A stretch of 39,986 nt of DNA from Ureibacillus galli (GTDB taxonomy: Bacteria > Bacillota > Bacilli > Bacillales_A > Planococcaceae): positions 1 to 39,986 of the forward strand of contig NZ_JACSQA010000032.1 of assembly GCF_014836845.1 (NCBI RefSeq). The letters run 5' to 3'. A program made the position numbers and the translations under genes. Within the stretch, counting starts at the first letter, position 1, and the number at the start of each line of letters is the position of its first letter. The notes beneath the pieces were generated by a model. That model saw nothing but the letters and a program-made list of their open reading frames with translations, was not told where the DNA came from and did no database searches. Positions 33,025 through 39,860 of this stretch are shown here, piece after piece.

Positions 33025-34298
33025 TATTTAACCTCCTCATATTGAGCATTTGTGTCGTTGAGAATATCGCCGAATTGAAAACTTAAAATGTAATCGTTAG
33101 AAGGTTCACCGCTATATTCAGATGCTTCCTTATAATAAAACCCGCCGTGATCTGTTTCAGAAGTTAATGTGAACTTACGAGATTTGCGGTAAAAACGATT
33201 CTCCGATTCGTTACCCTTAATCACCATTCCCACTACTATCTCATTTGGTTGAACAGCATTTTCAAACTCTGATACATCAAGTCCTAAAGCTCGTCCTAAT
33301 GCTATTGCTTTACCAATGTGTTCGTTAAATACGTCAGATGGGTTGCATTTGGCGACACCCTTAGTCATGATACTTCCATCGTTAAATTTCACTAAAGAAA
33401 CTACTGTACGTTTTTCTTGATTGATAATAAATTCAACTTCAACTGTTGTGTAATTATAGAAATTAGGGTTTTCTATTTTTTTACGAGCAATTCCACCTTC
33501 TACATAAGGAGAGTCTTTAACGCACTCACTCTTAACTTCTACAAACTTCTTCGCCTTCTCAATAATTTCAGCTCGTTGTTGATTAGTGGATTTCTCAACC
33601 GTTTCAAATCCGATTGGTGCATAAGGTGGTCCATCTTGTTCTATTAATTCGTAAACATCTACGTCATCTATAGCGTGTTTTGTTTGAAAACCATCGTAAA
33701 CCAAGCAATCTTCACCTAAGTCATCCTTAAATTCTAATTTCCCGTTAAATGAAAAACCACATGCTTTGTAAGGTTTCCCTACTGTCACCCATTCAGGCTT
33801 TGCTGTTTTCTTAAATACAACTACATCACCATCTTTAGCTTCACGATCAACCTTGCGATATCGATTGCCTTCAAATTCGATGATTTCTTCCACAGATTGA
33901 ATTGTAGGAGGAATTAATTTTGTTTGTTCTTCTAATTTAAATTCCAACATCTTAATTCGTGTTTCTACTTGTTTTAAGTCGTATCGGTAATCATTTCGTA
34001 TATCGATTATTTTTTGTTCTAAATCTTTTACAACACTTTCTAATGCTGTTATACGTTGGTTTTTGGTAGGTTTATCTTTGTAATTCTTTAAATCTATTTC
34101 ATTAAAATAATCACCGTATTCATCATTTTTTTTGTAACTACAAACATAAGCATTAACTTCTTCATCGAATTTGGAAACGAATAGGAATCCTTGACCTTTT
34201 TCTTTTGCTTTCCTCCAGTTATTTGATCTATCTAAACTTCCATAACCAATAACAGTTTTATTAATAGGAACAACCTTATCCCCAACTTGAAATTTCAT
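33024..34298 (-). CDS. Large multidomain hypothetical protein of the recombination operon
   Basis: 424 residues. Residues 1-75: small barrel-like domain (FQVGDKVVPI). 80-130: coiled coil. 140-220: an SH3-like phage domain (EGNRYRKVDREAKDGDVVVFKK ... CGFSFNGKLEFKDDLGEDCLVY). 235-350: helical/strand domain with VAKCNPSDVFNEHIGKAIALGRALGLDVSEF. 350-424: another barrel. It appears built by joining small phage domains. GGAGG precedes the ATG. Function unknown; transcribed with the annealing protein and exonuclease. Confidence 0.72.
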   Translation of the reverse strand: MKFQVGDKVVPINKTVIGYGSLDRSNNWRKAKEKGQGFLFVSKFDEEVNAYVCSYKKNDEYGDYFNEIDLKNYKDKPTKNQRITALESVVKDLEQKIIDIRNDYRYDLKQVETRIKMLEFKLEEQTKLIPPTIQSVEEIIEFEGNRYRKVDREAKDGDVVVFKKTAKPEWVTVGKPYKACGFSFNGKLEFKDDLGEDCLVYDGFQTKHAIDDVDVYELIEQDGPPYAPIGFETVEKSTNQQRAEIIEKAKKFVEVKSECVKDSPYVEGGIARKKIENPNFYNYTTVEVEFIINQEKRTVVSLVKFNDGSIMTKGVAKCNPSDVFNEHIGKAIALGRALGLDVSEFENAVQPNEIVVGMVIKGNESENRFYRKSRKFTLTSETDHGGFYYKEASEYSGEPSNDYILSFQFGDILNDTNAQYEEVK

Positions 34299-34335
34299 AT
34301 ATTTTATCCTCCAGGGTTTTAAAATTTTTATTTCG

Positions 34336-34407
34336 TGCTATACTGCTAGTAGATATTTTTTGTAAGTGCACTCACATTTGGTTGCCGCCTTGGTGAGTGT
34401 TTTTTAT
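34336..34407 (+). ncRNA. Candidate small plus-strand RNA with promoter and terminator
   Basis: An extended -10, TGCTATACT (34336-34344), is followed 25 bases later by a strong terminator: CACTCAC (34369-34375) with GTGAGTG (34393-34399), then six T. The predicted transcript is about 57 bases (34351-34407), non-coding, and antisense to the gap between two early minus-strand genes. Such short terminator RNAs can act as antisense or antitoxin RNAs. No partner ORF is identified. Confidence 0.5.
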
Positions 34408-34610
34408 TTGGATAAATCAACTGCGTGTCCTTCTTCCAGTAATTCAGAGCCTAAACAAGTTGCACAACAATAGATGTATCCTTCAAACTCAATCCCTTCG
34501 TGTTTGCAAATTTCCTCATCACAATAACGATAGTGACATTTGCCAATTACTTTAGCGATTGGATCATCAGTGACTTTTGGTGATAACATTGGATTTTCAA
34601 CTTCATACAC
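34404..34610 (-). CDS. Small cysteine-rich (zinc-binding) protein
   Basis: 68 residues. CHYRYCDEEICKHEG and YCCATCLG give four to six Cys/His zinc ligands. Typical of small early phage proteins of unknown role. Its ATG overlaps the stop of the preceding DUF1642-like gene. Confidence 0.7.
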   Translation of the reverse strand: MYEVENPMLSPKVTDDPIAKVIGKCHYRYCDEEICKHEGIEFEGYIYCCATCLGSELLEEGHAVDLSK

Positions 34611-34950
34611 TGTCGTTCACTCCAGGTATTTTGATGTTGAGAGTATCTAAAGTTTTTCTAATACCATAGCGAACACCATCTTGATAATTGCCCCAACCAT
34701 CACCGAATTTAGCCTTAAATAATTCCGCTACTTTTTCGCCAGGTGTTTGTTCGACTTCATAGCCTTCAATTAACATTTTCGAGAATGTGATTAAATCCAC
34801 TTTGTTTAAAGGTTCTAAACTGTCGTACCAATCTTTAGTTGCAATTGCTTCTGCATGTTCAGTAAGTAAATCGTTGTCAGAAGTGTAATTTCTGATTTCT
34901 TTTAAATACTCGAAAGCATTGGCAACTTCTTTTGAAACTGTAACCTTCAT
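34603..34950 (-). CDS. DUF1642-like hypothetical protein (copy 2)
   Basis: 115 residues. Helical, with ITFSKMLIEGYEVEQTPGEKVAEL and a final GIRKTLDTLNIKIPG, matching the plan of the 28113-28481 product. TAGGAGG precedes the ATG. Function unknown; a second copy in the same operon suggests duplication or domain shuffling. Confidence 0.72.
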   Translation of the reverse strand: MKVTVSKEVANAFEYLKEIRNYTSDNDLLTEHAEAIATKDWYDSLEPLNKVDLITFSKMLIEGYEVEQTPGEKVAELFKAKFGDGWGNYQDGVRYGIRKTLDTLNIKIPGVNDSV

Positions 34951-34961
34951 TAAAATTCCTC

Positions 34962-35033
34962 CTAATTTATTGTTGTTGGTGGTTTTAGTGCTAACTCATA
35001 AGCTTGTTGAAGTTCTTCTAGTGAGTAGTTCAT
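34962..35033 (-). CDS. Tiny protein, 23 residues
   Basis: MNYSLEELQQAYELALKPP then TTIN. GGGGTGA precedes the ATG. A short amphipathic helix. Fits the gap exactly and is near the next start, so it is probably translated; function unknown. Confidence 0.5.
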   Translation of the reverse strand: MNYSLEELQQAYELALKPPTTIN

Positions 35034-35038
35034 CTAAT

Positions 35039-35161
35039 TCACCCCACAATTTTAAATACTGTATAAACAATCCATGATGTTGTAGCGACTGCTAAAATCG
35101 AATTGACAATGAACAGTGACCAAAATTTACGACTTGTTTGTTTAAACTCGATTGTGTTCAA
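35039..35161 (-). CDS. Tiny membrane protein, 40 residues
   Basis: TTG start with AAAGGGGTGATC upstream. MNTIEFKQTSRKFWSLFIV then NSILAVATTSWIVYTVFKI: one transmembrane helix with a basic N-terminus. Function unknown. Confidence 0.55.
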   Translation of the reverse strand: MNTIEFKQTSRKFWSLFIVNSILAVATTSWIVYTVFKIVG

Positions 35162-35166
35162 TTAGA

Positions 35167-35256
35167 TCACCCCTTTCTTCTACGTGGTCGTAAGAATGTT
35201 TTACGATACCAAGTTGGTTGTTCATCAACTTGAACAATATTTAGTTCATGTCTCAT
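35167..35256 (-). CDS. Tiny basic peptide, 29 residues
   Basis: AAAGGGGTGA before the ATG. MRHELNIVQVDEQ, then PTWYRKTFLRPRRRKG with a basic end. Ribosome-binding site and tight packing support it. Function unknown. Confidence 0.5.
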   Translation of the reverse strand: MRHELNIVQVDEQPTWYRKTFLRPRRRKG

Positions 35257-35272
35257 TTAATTTCACCCCTTT

Positions 35273-35428
35273 CTAAGGCGCTGGAATTTCCTTGGTTTGT
35301 CCAGTCAACTTGTGGACGATTAACCAAAATTCCGTTGTCTTTTTACTAAGTAACCAATTTTCATCATTAAGATTGAGACTTCTAAGATATTGCTTTTCAA
35401 ACCGCTTCAACCGTTTACCGTTTTTCAT
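35273..35428 (-). CDS. DUF6906-like small protein, 51 residues
   Basis: MKNGKRLKRFEKQYLRSLNL then NDENWLLSKKTTEFWLIVHK and LTGQTKEI. The KNGK start, the D-NW-L centre and the final hairpin match a small family found in many Firmicute phages. GTGAGG precedes the ATG. Function unknown. Confidence 0.7.
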   Translation of the reverse strand: MKNGKRLKRFEKQYLRSLNLNDENWLLSKKTTEFWLIVHKLTGQTKEIPAP

Positions 35429-35432
35429 TTCC

Positions 35433-35516
35433 TCACCACCCTTTTATCGCATTTGATACTAGTGATAATCGTTGCTGCAATGATAGATTGAAATACTTAC
35501 TCAATCGCTTTTTCAT
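35433..35516 (-). CDS. Possible tiny basic peptide, 27 residues
   Basis: MKKRLSKYFNLSLQQRL then SLVSNAIKGW. AAGGATGG lies 8 bases upstream. It fills the gap before the DUF6906-like gene but has little support otherwise. Confidence 0.4.
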   Translation of the reverse strand: MKKRLSKYFNLSLQQRLSLVSNAIKGW

Positions 35517-35548
35517 TTGTTCGCCATCCTTAATTATTTTTAAGATAT

Positions 35549-35680
35549 TTAGTACCAAGATGATTCCAACCCTTTACATTTATCACACACCACTTTTGTA
35601 TCCTCACTCGGCAAATCATCCAGTACTATATTCACTTGAAATCCACACTTTGAGCATTCGATTAAATAAACATCTTCCAT
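35549..35680 (-). CDS. Small zinc-ribbon protein, 43 residues
   Basis: CSKCGFQ and CDKCKG are two CxxC knuckles 22 residues apart. AGGTGAAATC precedes the ATG. Probably a structural zinc ribbon; function unknown. Confidence 0.65.
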   Translation of the reverse strand: MEDVYLIECSKCGFQVNIVLDDLPSEDTKVVCDKCKGLESSWY

Positions 35681-35715
35681 GATTTCACCTCTCAAGTTAT
35701 TTATAGATTGCTAGA

Positions 35716-35817
35716 TTAACGACCAAACTTATGTGCATTAATCGCTCTAGCTTGTACAATCTTGATGTACTTTTCATCCTTCGAAAGCTTGTTCCATTCA
35801 GAGACTTTGATTTTCAT
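35716..35817 (-). CDS. Tiny protein, 33 residues, coupled to the Xis-like gene
   Basis: MKIKVSEWNKLSKDEKYIK then IVQARAINAHKFGR. The ATG overlaps the Xis-like stop as ATGA, a usual sign of coupled translation. Function unknown. Confidence 0.55.
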   Translation of the reverse strand: MKIKVSEWNKLSKDEKYIKIVQARAINAHKFGR

Positions 35818-36044
35818 GTTTGGTCACCACCTTTTTCAAGTGGTTTGATATTGAATGGGTCTGTTAGATCGCGACCAACATTTCTCAATAGAAAATTTTC
35901 TATCTCAATAGTGGAAACTTTCATCCTTCCTAATTTCAATCCTTGAAGTTGACCACTTTTAATTAATTCATACACTTTGTTCTTGTTACATTTGAGAAGT
36001 TTTGCGACTTCTGCTACTTCTAAAAGTTGCGGAATCAATTTCAT
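35814..36044 (-). CDS. Excisionase-family DNA-binding protein
   Basis: 76 residues. LLEVAEVAKLLKCNKNKVYELIKSGQLQGLKLGRMKVSTIEIENFL is the winged HTH of the excisionase family. It may direct excision or act as an early regulator. It lies downstream of the Cro-like gene in the lytic operon, so it is made only after induction. Confidence 0.82.
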   Translation of the reverse strand: MKLIPQLLEVAEVAKLLKCNKNKVYELIKSGQLQGLKLGRMKVSTIEIENFLLRNVGRDLTDPFNIKPLEKGGDQT

Positions 36045-36055
36045 TCACCCCTCAT

Positions 36056-36238
36056 TTAAATACATAAAATTTTTCTAATATGTTTTACATGTTCCTGTGC
36101 CTTAGGGCCATTCTTACGTCCTCGAATAATGTCAGACAGATAGACAGGTGAAATGCCTAACATGTCAGCTAACTCCTTTTGGCTCATCTTTCTTTTAAAA
36201 AGTTCTGAACGAACTTTAGCTCCTAATTCTTCTGACAT
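36056..36238 (-). CDS. Cro-like XRE regulator
   Basis: Start at ATG 36238 (60 residues) after AAGGTGTGACA. VRSELFKRKMSQKELADMLGISPVYLSDIIRGRKNGP is a lambda-type HTH. Small size and place at the beginning of the early operon fit a Cro-like protein. Confidence 0.82.
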   Translation of the reverse strand: MSEELGAKVRSELFKRKMSQKELADMLGISPVYLSDIIRGRKNGPKAQEHVKHIRKILCI

Positions 36239-36276
36239 AATGTCACACCTTTCTATAATTTTTCTCAAACAATGTT

Positions 36277-37062
36277 CTAGATGACAACTTCCGAATATGA
36301 AAGGTTTTTAATGAATTGTATTGCTCTATCTACATCCTTGCGTCGAATGTGATTGTTAGGATCGTTTCCTTTCATCCCTAGGTGTTTTTTAACCGCGACT
36401 AGTATTTTACGTTTCATTCTGCCGATTTCACTTCGTAACTGTTCTTTCTCACGCTTACTCGCTCGTGCTTGTTCGTAGATATCGCCTTTTAGGAATGAAT
36501 CTAATGTAATTTGTACACCTGAGCTTTCAACGAACTTTTCAGCTTTCACTTTCGTTGCAAACTCAATCGCGTATAAATCTTGTGGAGTGACATATTCACC
36601 CTCTAACTTCTTGTCGATAGCTTCTAATTTGTTATTGGTTTGTTCGTGATATTGATTGTTTACCGTATTAATTTGTGCTACTTGTTCAGCAAGGAAGCGA
36701 ACAGCTTCTTCATTTTTTGCAAGTTCTTTAGCCATTTGAATAGGTAGATTGACATTTGAAATGTGTTCTTCCATCTTATTAAATGCGTCAATGTACTTTA
36801 ATTTGAATTCAAGTGCTTTCTTTCCATTGAACCCCATAGCTAGTAAGGTGAAGCCGTCACGGTTCATGTAGAATGTTTTTCGAGGTCTACCATATGAATC
36901 AGGGGTTTCTCCTTCGTAAAACATCTCCTCAAATTTGAGGACATCTTTTTTAAGTACCTCAATATCACGAATTACATTGTCGTGACGTTTTTTAAACGAT
37001 TCAGCAACTTGTAATGATGTAGTTACTGCTTGTCTATTTTGGATAACTACTAAACCTGACAT
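36277..37062 (-). CDS. Antirepressor, Rha family
   Basis: Start at ATG 37062 (261 residues) after AAAGGATTG. VTTSLQVAESFKKRHDNVIRDIEVL, ETPDSYGRPRKTFYMNRDGFTLLAMGF and FKLKYIDAFNKME are the Rha domain (about 1-105). The C-terminal third (KREKEQLRSEIGRMKRKILVAVKKHLG...NHIRRKDVDRAIQFI) resembles the ORF6C-type domain of antirepressors. It probably counters the repressor, or regulates early genes. Confidence 0.85.
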   Translation of the reverse strand: MSGLVVIQNRQAVTTSLQVAESFKKRHDNVIRDIEVLKKDVLKFEEMFYEGETPDSYGRPRKTFYMNRDGFTLLAMGFNGKKALEFKLKYIDAFNKMEEHISNVNLPIQMAKELAKNEEAVRFLAEQVAQINTVNNQYHEQTNNKLEAIDKKLEGEYVTPQDLYAIEFATKVKAEKFVESSGVQITLDSFLKGDIYEQARASKREKEQLRSEIGRMKRKILVAVKKHLGMKGNDPNNHIRRKDVDRAIQFIKNLSYSEVVI

Positions 37063-37080
37063 TCTATCAATCCTTTCTTT

Positions 37081-37088
37081 TGGTATAA
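37081..37088 (+). promoter_or_regulatory. Extended -10 promoter of the 37112-37285 gene
   Basis: TGGTATAAT (37081-37088, TG plus TATAAT) lies 24 bases before the ATG. It is directed against the early operon, giving an independent plus-strand transcript. Confidence 0.6.
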
Positions 37089-37111
37089 TCACGCATAAGG
37101 AGGTGATACAT

Positions 37112-37285
37112 ATGACTAATGTTTTGAATGATATTAAACAAATTACAGAAGTAGTTTTCGCTAACGATGCACAACAACTTTTGAATGATGGTTGGACTCT
37201 AGAAGGTGTTTATCAACGTTCTGACATTATTAATGGCATTCCTGAATCTACTCCTGTATATGTTTTCGTTAAGAAAGATGATTAA
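37112..37285 (+). CDS. Small protein, convergent paralogue A
   Basis: Start at ATG 37112 (57 residues), with a perfect AAGGAGGTGAT; the GTG at 37103 is inside that site. ITEVVFANDAQQLLNDGWTL, then STPVYVFVKKDD. The same order of elements, (D)A-x-LL-x-x-GW-L then a short strand VKK, is seen in the minus-strand product at 37282-37440, so the two are paralogues (DUF1737-like shape). Own promoter, opposite to the early operon. Function unknown. Confidence 0.75.
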   Translation: MTNVLNDIKQITEVVFANDAQQLLNDGWTLEGVYQRSDIINGIPESTPVYVFVKKDD

Positions 37286-37440
37286 ACGGTTGTATCAATC
37301 GGTGCTTTCTTTACTAAAATCATGACGTAACCTTTTGGGTGGGAGAATGTTTGGTATAGCTCCCATCCTTCCTTTAAAAGCCTATTTGCATCAGCCGCAT
37401 GAAAAACTTCCTTAACCTTTTCAACACGTGTTCTTATCAT
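37282..37440 (-). CDS. Small protein, convergent paralogue B
   Basis: 52 residues, with GGAGGG before the ATG. VEKVKEVFHAADANRLLKEGW then HPKGYVMILVKKAPID. It is the first gene of the early (minus-strand) transcript below the control region. Its stop shares bases 37282-37285 (TTAA) with the stop of the convergent paralogue A. Confidence 0.72.
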   Translation of the reverse strand: MIRTRVEKVKEVFHAADANRLLKEGWELYQTFSHPKGYVMILVKKAPIDTTV

Positions 37441-37471
37441 TTTTTCTACCCTCCTTTCTATTTAGATAATT

Positions 37472-37491
37472 TATAAGCTAAATTATTAACT
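37472..37491. promoter_or_regulatory. Operator-like repeat, type 2, left copy
   Basis: TAAGCTAAATTATTAACTAA. Its reverse complement recurs, two changes, at 37632-37651, where AGCTAA and TTAGCT form a palindrome with a 4-base centre. Probably bound by the repressor or the Cro-like protein. Confidence 0.5.
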
Positions 37492-37497
37492 AATATA

Positions 37498-37550
37498 TTG
37501 ACTTATTTTATGCGAATAGTTTAATATAAAGACATAGCTAAATAAGACTT
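37498..37550 (+). promoter_or_regulatory. Promoter-operator block 1 (plus strand)
   Basis: TTGACT (37498-37503) and TAATAT (37522-37527), 18 bp apart. The spacer and -10 hold operator copy 1 (37508-37525) of TTATGCNNANAGTTTAAT. A start near 37534 would give a transcript reading into the repressor with a leader of about 210 bases. The following ATAGCTAAATAAG resembles the type 2 operator. Confidence 0.6.
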
Positions 37551-37631
37551 TAAAAAGCCTTGAAATCAACATTTTAAACCGTTCCCCAACGTTAAATGTT
37601 TGTAAATAGGTTGTCTTTTCTATTGTCTTTT

Positions 37632-37651
37632 TAGCTAACAATTTAGCTTAT
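37632..37651. promoter_or_regulatory. Operator-like repeat, type 2, right copy
   Basis: TTAGCTAACAATTTAGCTTA; the inner AGCTAA-CAAT-TTAGCT is a palindrome. Placed just past the start of the minus-strand promoter at 37659-37688. Confidence 0.5.
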
Positions 37652-37658
37652 GTAAGTA

Positions 37659-37688
37659 ATATTAAACTATAAGCATAAAATGTGTCAA
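37659..37688 (-). promoter_or_regulatory. Promoter-operator block 2: early promoter (minus strand)
   Basis: TTGACA (minus strand 37688-37683) and TAATAT (37664-37659), 18 bp apart, perfect -35. Operator copy 2 covers 37661-37678. It points to the paralogue B/antirepressor/Cro-like operon and should be the repressible lytic promoter. Confidence 0.7.
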
Positions 37689-37690
37689 TT

Positions 37691-37722
37691 ATTTTTATGC
37701 AAAAAGTTTAATTTTATTTGTA
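37691..37722 (+). promoter_or_regulatory. Operator copy 3 and probable repressor promoter
   Basis: Operator copy 3 at 37695-37712 (TTATGCAAAAAGTTTAAT) is followed by a T-rich -10-like element. It lies about 30 bases before the repressor ATG, with a TGTCAA at about -35. Repressor autoregulation through this site is likely. Confidence 0.5.
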
Positions 37723-37743
37723 TAAGCGCTAAGGATGGTTGAT

Positions 37744-38166
37744 ATGACAGTATTTGAGAGAGTTAAAAAATTATGCGATGAACGAAAAATTTCTATAAAT
37801 GACCTAGAAAATTCTTTAGGATATTCCAAAAATACTTTATATCGTTTAAAAACACAGACACCTGGCGCAGATAAATTAAAAGCGATTGCAGACCATTTCG
37901 ACGTAAGCACTGACTACCTTCTAGGACGTACAGATAAAAAACGCTATTACGATTTAACAGAGAAAGATGAACGTGATATAGAAAAAGATTTGGAGCGTAT
38001 TCTCAATAGTGCTGAAAGTGATTTAGGCCTTGCTTCTTTTGATGGTCGAGTGTTAGATGAAATGGATCAGGAGGACAGAGAACTATATATCACTTCTTTA
38101 AGAAACGCTTTAAGATTGCATAAAAGACTTGCTAAGAAGAAGTTCACTCCTAAAAAGTATAGATAA
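37744..38166 (+). CDS. XRE-family phage repressor
   Basis: Start at ATG 37744 (140 residues) with AAGGA nine bases upstream; the ATG at 37735 lacks a site. FERVKKLCDERKISINDLENSLGYSKNTLYRLKTQTPGADKLKAIADHFDVSTDYLLGR is a full lambda-type HTH. The C-terminal half is acidic, then helical and basic (RNALRLHKRLAKKKFTPKKYR); no S24 protease site is seen, so cleavage must come from another protein, probably the ImmA-like protease that follows. It should bind the repeats at 37508-37712. Confidence 0.9.
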   Translation: MTVFERVKKLCDERKISINDLENSLGYSKNTLYRLKTQTPGADKLKAIADHFDVSTDYLLGRTDKKRYYDLTEKDERDIEKDLERILNSAESDLGLASFDGRVLDEMDQEDRELYITSLRNALRLHKRLAKKKFTPKKYR

Positions 38167-38177
38167 GGTGTGATTGA

Positions 38178-38624
38178 ATGGACGTAAAAAAGTTAGTTAA
38201 GCAATTGATTAAAAAATATGGTACATCTAATCCTTTTAAAATTGCAGAAGCCATGGGCATTGCAGTTGTGTATGAAAATTTAGGGAGTTCGTGGGGCTAT
38301 GTCAGTAATATATACAGAACCATCGTCATCCACATCAACGAGAATTTAACCTATGAAGAACAATTTTTCACCTGTTCGCATGAACTAGGCCATGTTATTC
38401 AACATCCGTACCACAACATGGCCTTTTTAAAAGAAAACACATTTTTTTCAACAGATAAATACGAATTAGAAGCAAACCTTTTTGCGGTTGAATTACTGCT
38501 TTCTAATACCAACAATCCTATTACGTTCGAAGAAGCTGTACATACATATGGAATACCAGAGAAATTTCTTGAAAATTTTTTTACCCTAAAACAGAACAAA
38601 CATTCTCATTTAAGGAGGTGGTAG
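38178..38624 (+). CDS. ImmA/IrrE-type metallopeptidase
   Basis: 148 residues. SHELGH (H68, E69, H72) is the zinc site; E near 92 (KYELEANLFAVELL) is the third ligand. The family inactivates the adjacent repressor, as ImmA does for ImmR in ICEBs1 and similar phages. It starts 12 bases after the repressor stop and is co-transcribed. Together with the LexA box at 1556, it suggests the prophage responds to DNA damage. Confidence 0.9.
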   Translation: MDVKKLVKQLIKKYGTSNPFKIAEAMGIAVVYENLGSSWGYVSNIYRTIVIHINENLTYEEQFFTCSHELGHVIQHPYHNMAFLKENTFFSTDKYELEANLFAVELLLSNTNNPITFEEAVHTYGIPEKFLENFFTLKQNKHSHLRRW

Positions 38625-38628
38625 TTAT

Positions 38629-38673
38629 GTGAGAATAGCAGAAAACAAAATAAGAAAGGAGAAAAGGCTATGA
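38629..38673 (+). CDS. Possible 14-residue leader peptide coupled to integrase
   Basis: GTG start, preceded at 38613-38619 by AAGGAGG (11 bases). It reads MRIAENKIRKEKRL and stops in ATGA, overlapping the integrase start. It could couple integrase translation to the preceding strong ribosome-binding site. The same site also fits an ATG-TGA minimal ORF one base earlier, so assignment is weak. Confidence 0.3.
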   Translation: MRIAENKIRKEKRL

Positions 38674-39836
38674 AAGGCGGAGTACGTAAAAGAGGAAATA
38701 CATGGTACTACTATTTTGATATGGGGATTGTGGACGGTAAACGAAAAAAAATCGAACGTTCTGCTGAAGGAGCTCAAACGAAAGCCGAAGCTGAATCAGT
38801 ATTACGAAGAAAAATTTTGGAGTATGAAAACGCAGGCACCGTTTTTAAGCCCTCTGAGATGACGTTACAAGATTTTTTAACTTTTTGGCATGAAGAATAC
38901 GTCCAACTTAAATTAAAGCCAAATACGCAAGAAAATTACCGTTTAACGATTAAGAATCATATTAACCCACACTTAGGTAAGTATAAATTGAAATCATTAA
39001 CACCACATATACTTCAACAATTTATGAATTCGAAAGTTCGGGAAGGATTAGCAGAACAAACATTAAGCATTATTAGAGGAATATTAAATAAGTCATTAAA
39101 GCAAGCGGTATACCCATATAAGTATATAAATGAAAATCCTATGCAGTATGTAGAATTAATGGTTGATAAGAAAAGAAAGCCAACTAAAGATGATTTGAAG
39201 ATTCAATCAAATGAAAATTTAAGACTTTTAAACGAGAATATAACCGAGAATCACCCATTCTACTTACCTTTTCATATAGGATTGCATACGGGTGTACGTG
39301 TTGGAGAATTATGTGGTCTCGAATGGAAGCATATCAATTTTGAGGATATGACTATCGAGATTGAACAGCAACTTACTAAAAAGAAAATTAACGGGAAGGA
39401 AATTTGGGTAGTGTCAACACCTAAATCTGTGTCTGGGTATCGAACTATTCCTGTCGGAACAACTCTAATTAACATTTTAAAAAGAGCTAAAATGCAACAA
39501 AAAGAAAATAAACTGAAGTATGGTGAGTTTTATCAACAAGACTCGAATTATGATTTTGTTTGTAAAAAAGAGAATGGTGAACATTATACTCCGAATGTTA
39601 TTAAGTATCAGACGAGGGAATTGATAAAAGGTAAATTGGGAATCGATTTCAATTATCATTCTTTAAGACACACTCACGCTACGATGCTGATAGAAAATGG
39701 CACACCAATTAAAACAGTTCAGAAAAGATTAGGACATAGCAGAGCTGCTATTACAGAAGATCGCTATGTCCATTTAACACAAAAAATGGCGAGAGATGCT
39801 GCCGATATATTTGATTCCATCGCAAAGAACTTATAA
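38670..39836 (+). CDS. int: Tyrosine-family phage integrase
   Basis: 388 residues. N-terminal arm-binding domain (GGVRKRGNTWYYYFD...KAEAES), SAM-like core-binding domain (about 65-165: LQDFLTFWHEEY, YRLTIKNHINPHLGKYKLKSLT). Catalytic domain: R210 (HTGVRVGEL), K252, H330 and R333 (YHSLRHTHATML), H356 (LGHS) and Y366. It joins phage and host at the 20-bp cores. Located 130 bp from attR, with arm-type repeats between. GAAAGGAG lies upstream. Confidence 0.97.
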   Translation: MKGGVRKRGNTWYYYFDMGIVDGKRKKIERSAEGAQTKAEAESVLRRKILEYENAGTVFKPSEMTLQDFLTFWHEEYVQLKLKPNTQENYRLTIKNHINPHLGKYKLKSLTPHILQQFMNSKVREGLAEQTLSIIRGILNKSLKQAVYPYKYINENPMQYVELMVDKKRKPTKDDLKIQSNENLRLLNENITENHPFYLPFHIGLHTGVRVGELCGLEWKHINFEDMTIEIEQQLTKKKINGKEIWVVSTPKSVSGYRTIPVGTTLINILKRAKMQQKENKLKYGEFYQQDSNYDFVCKKENGEHYTPNVIKYQTRELIKGKLGIDFNYHSLRHTHATMLIENGTPIKTVQKRLGHSRAAITEDRYVHLTQKMARDAADIFDSIAKNL

Positions 39837-39860
39837 TTTGCTGGCACAAATTTATAAAGC

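Noticed and set aside
35488-35946. Plus-strand ORFs opposite the tiny early genes
   Set aside because: No ribosome-binding sites; the minus strand holds compact coupled genes with good sites in the same interval.
38627-38632. ATG-TGA start-stop element upstream of integrase
   Set aside because: A strong ribosome-binding site precedes it, but the overlapping GTG frame that couples to the integrase start is the simpler reading; neither is proven.
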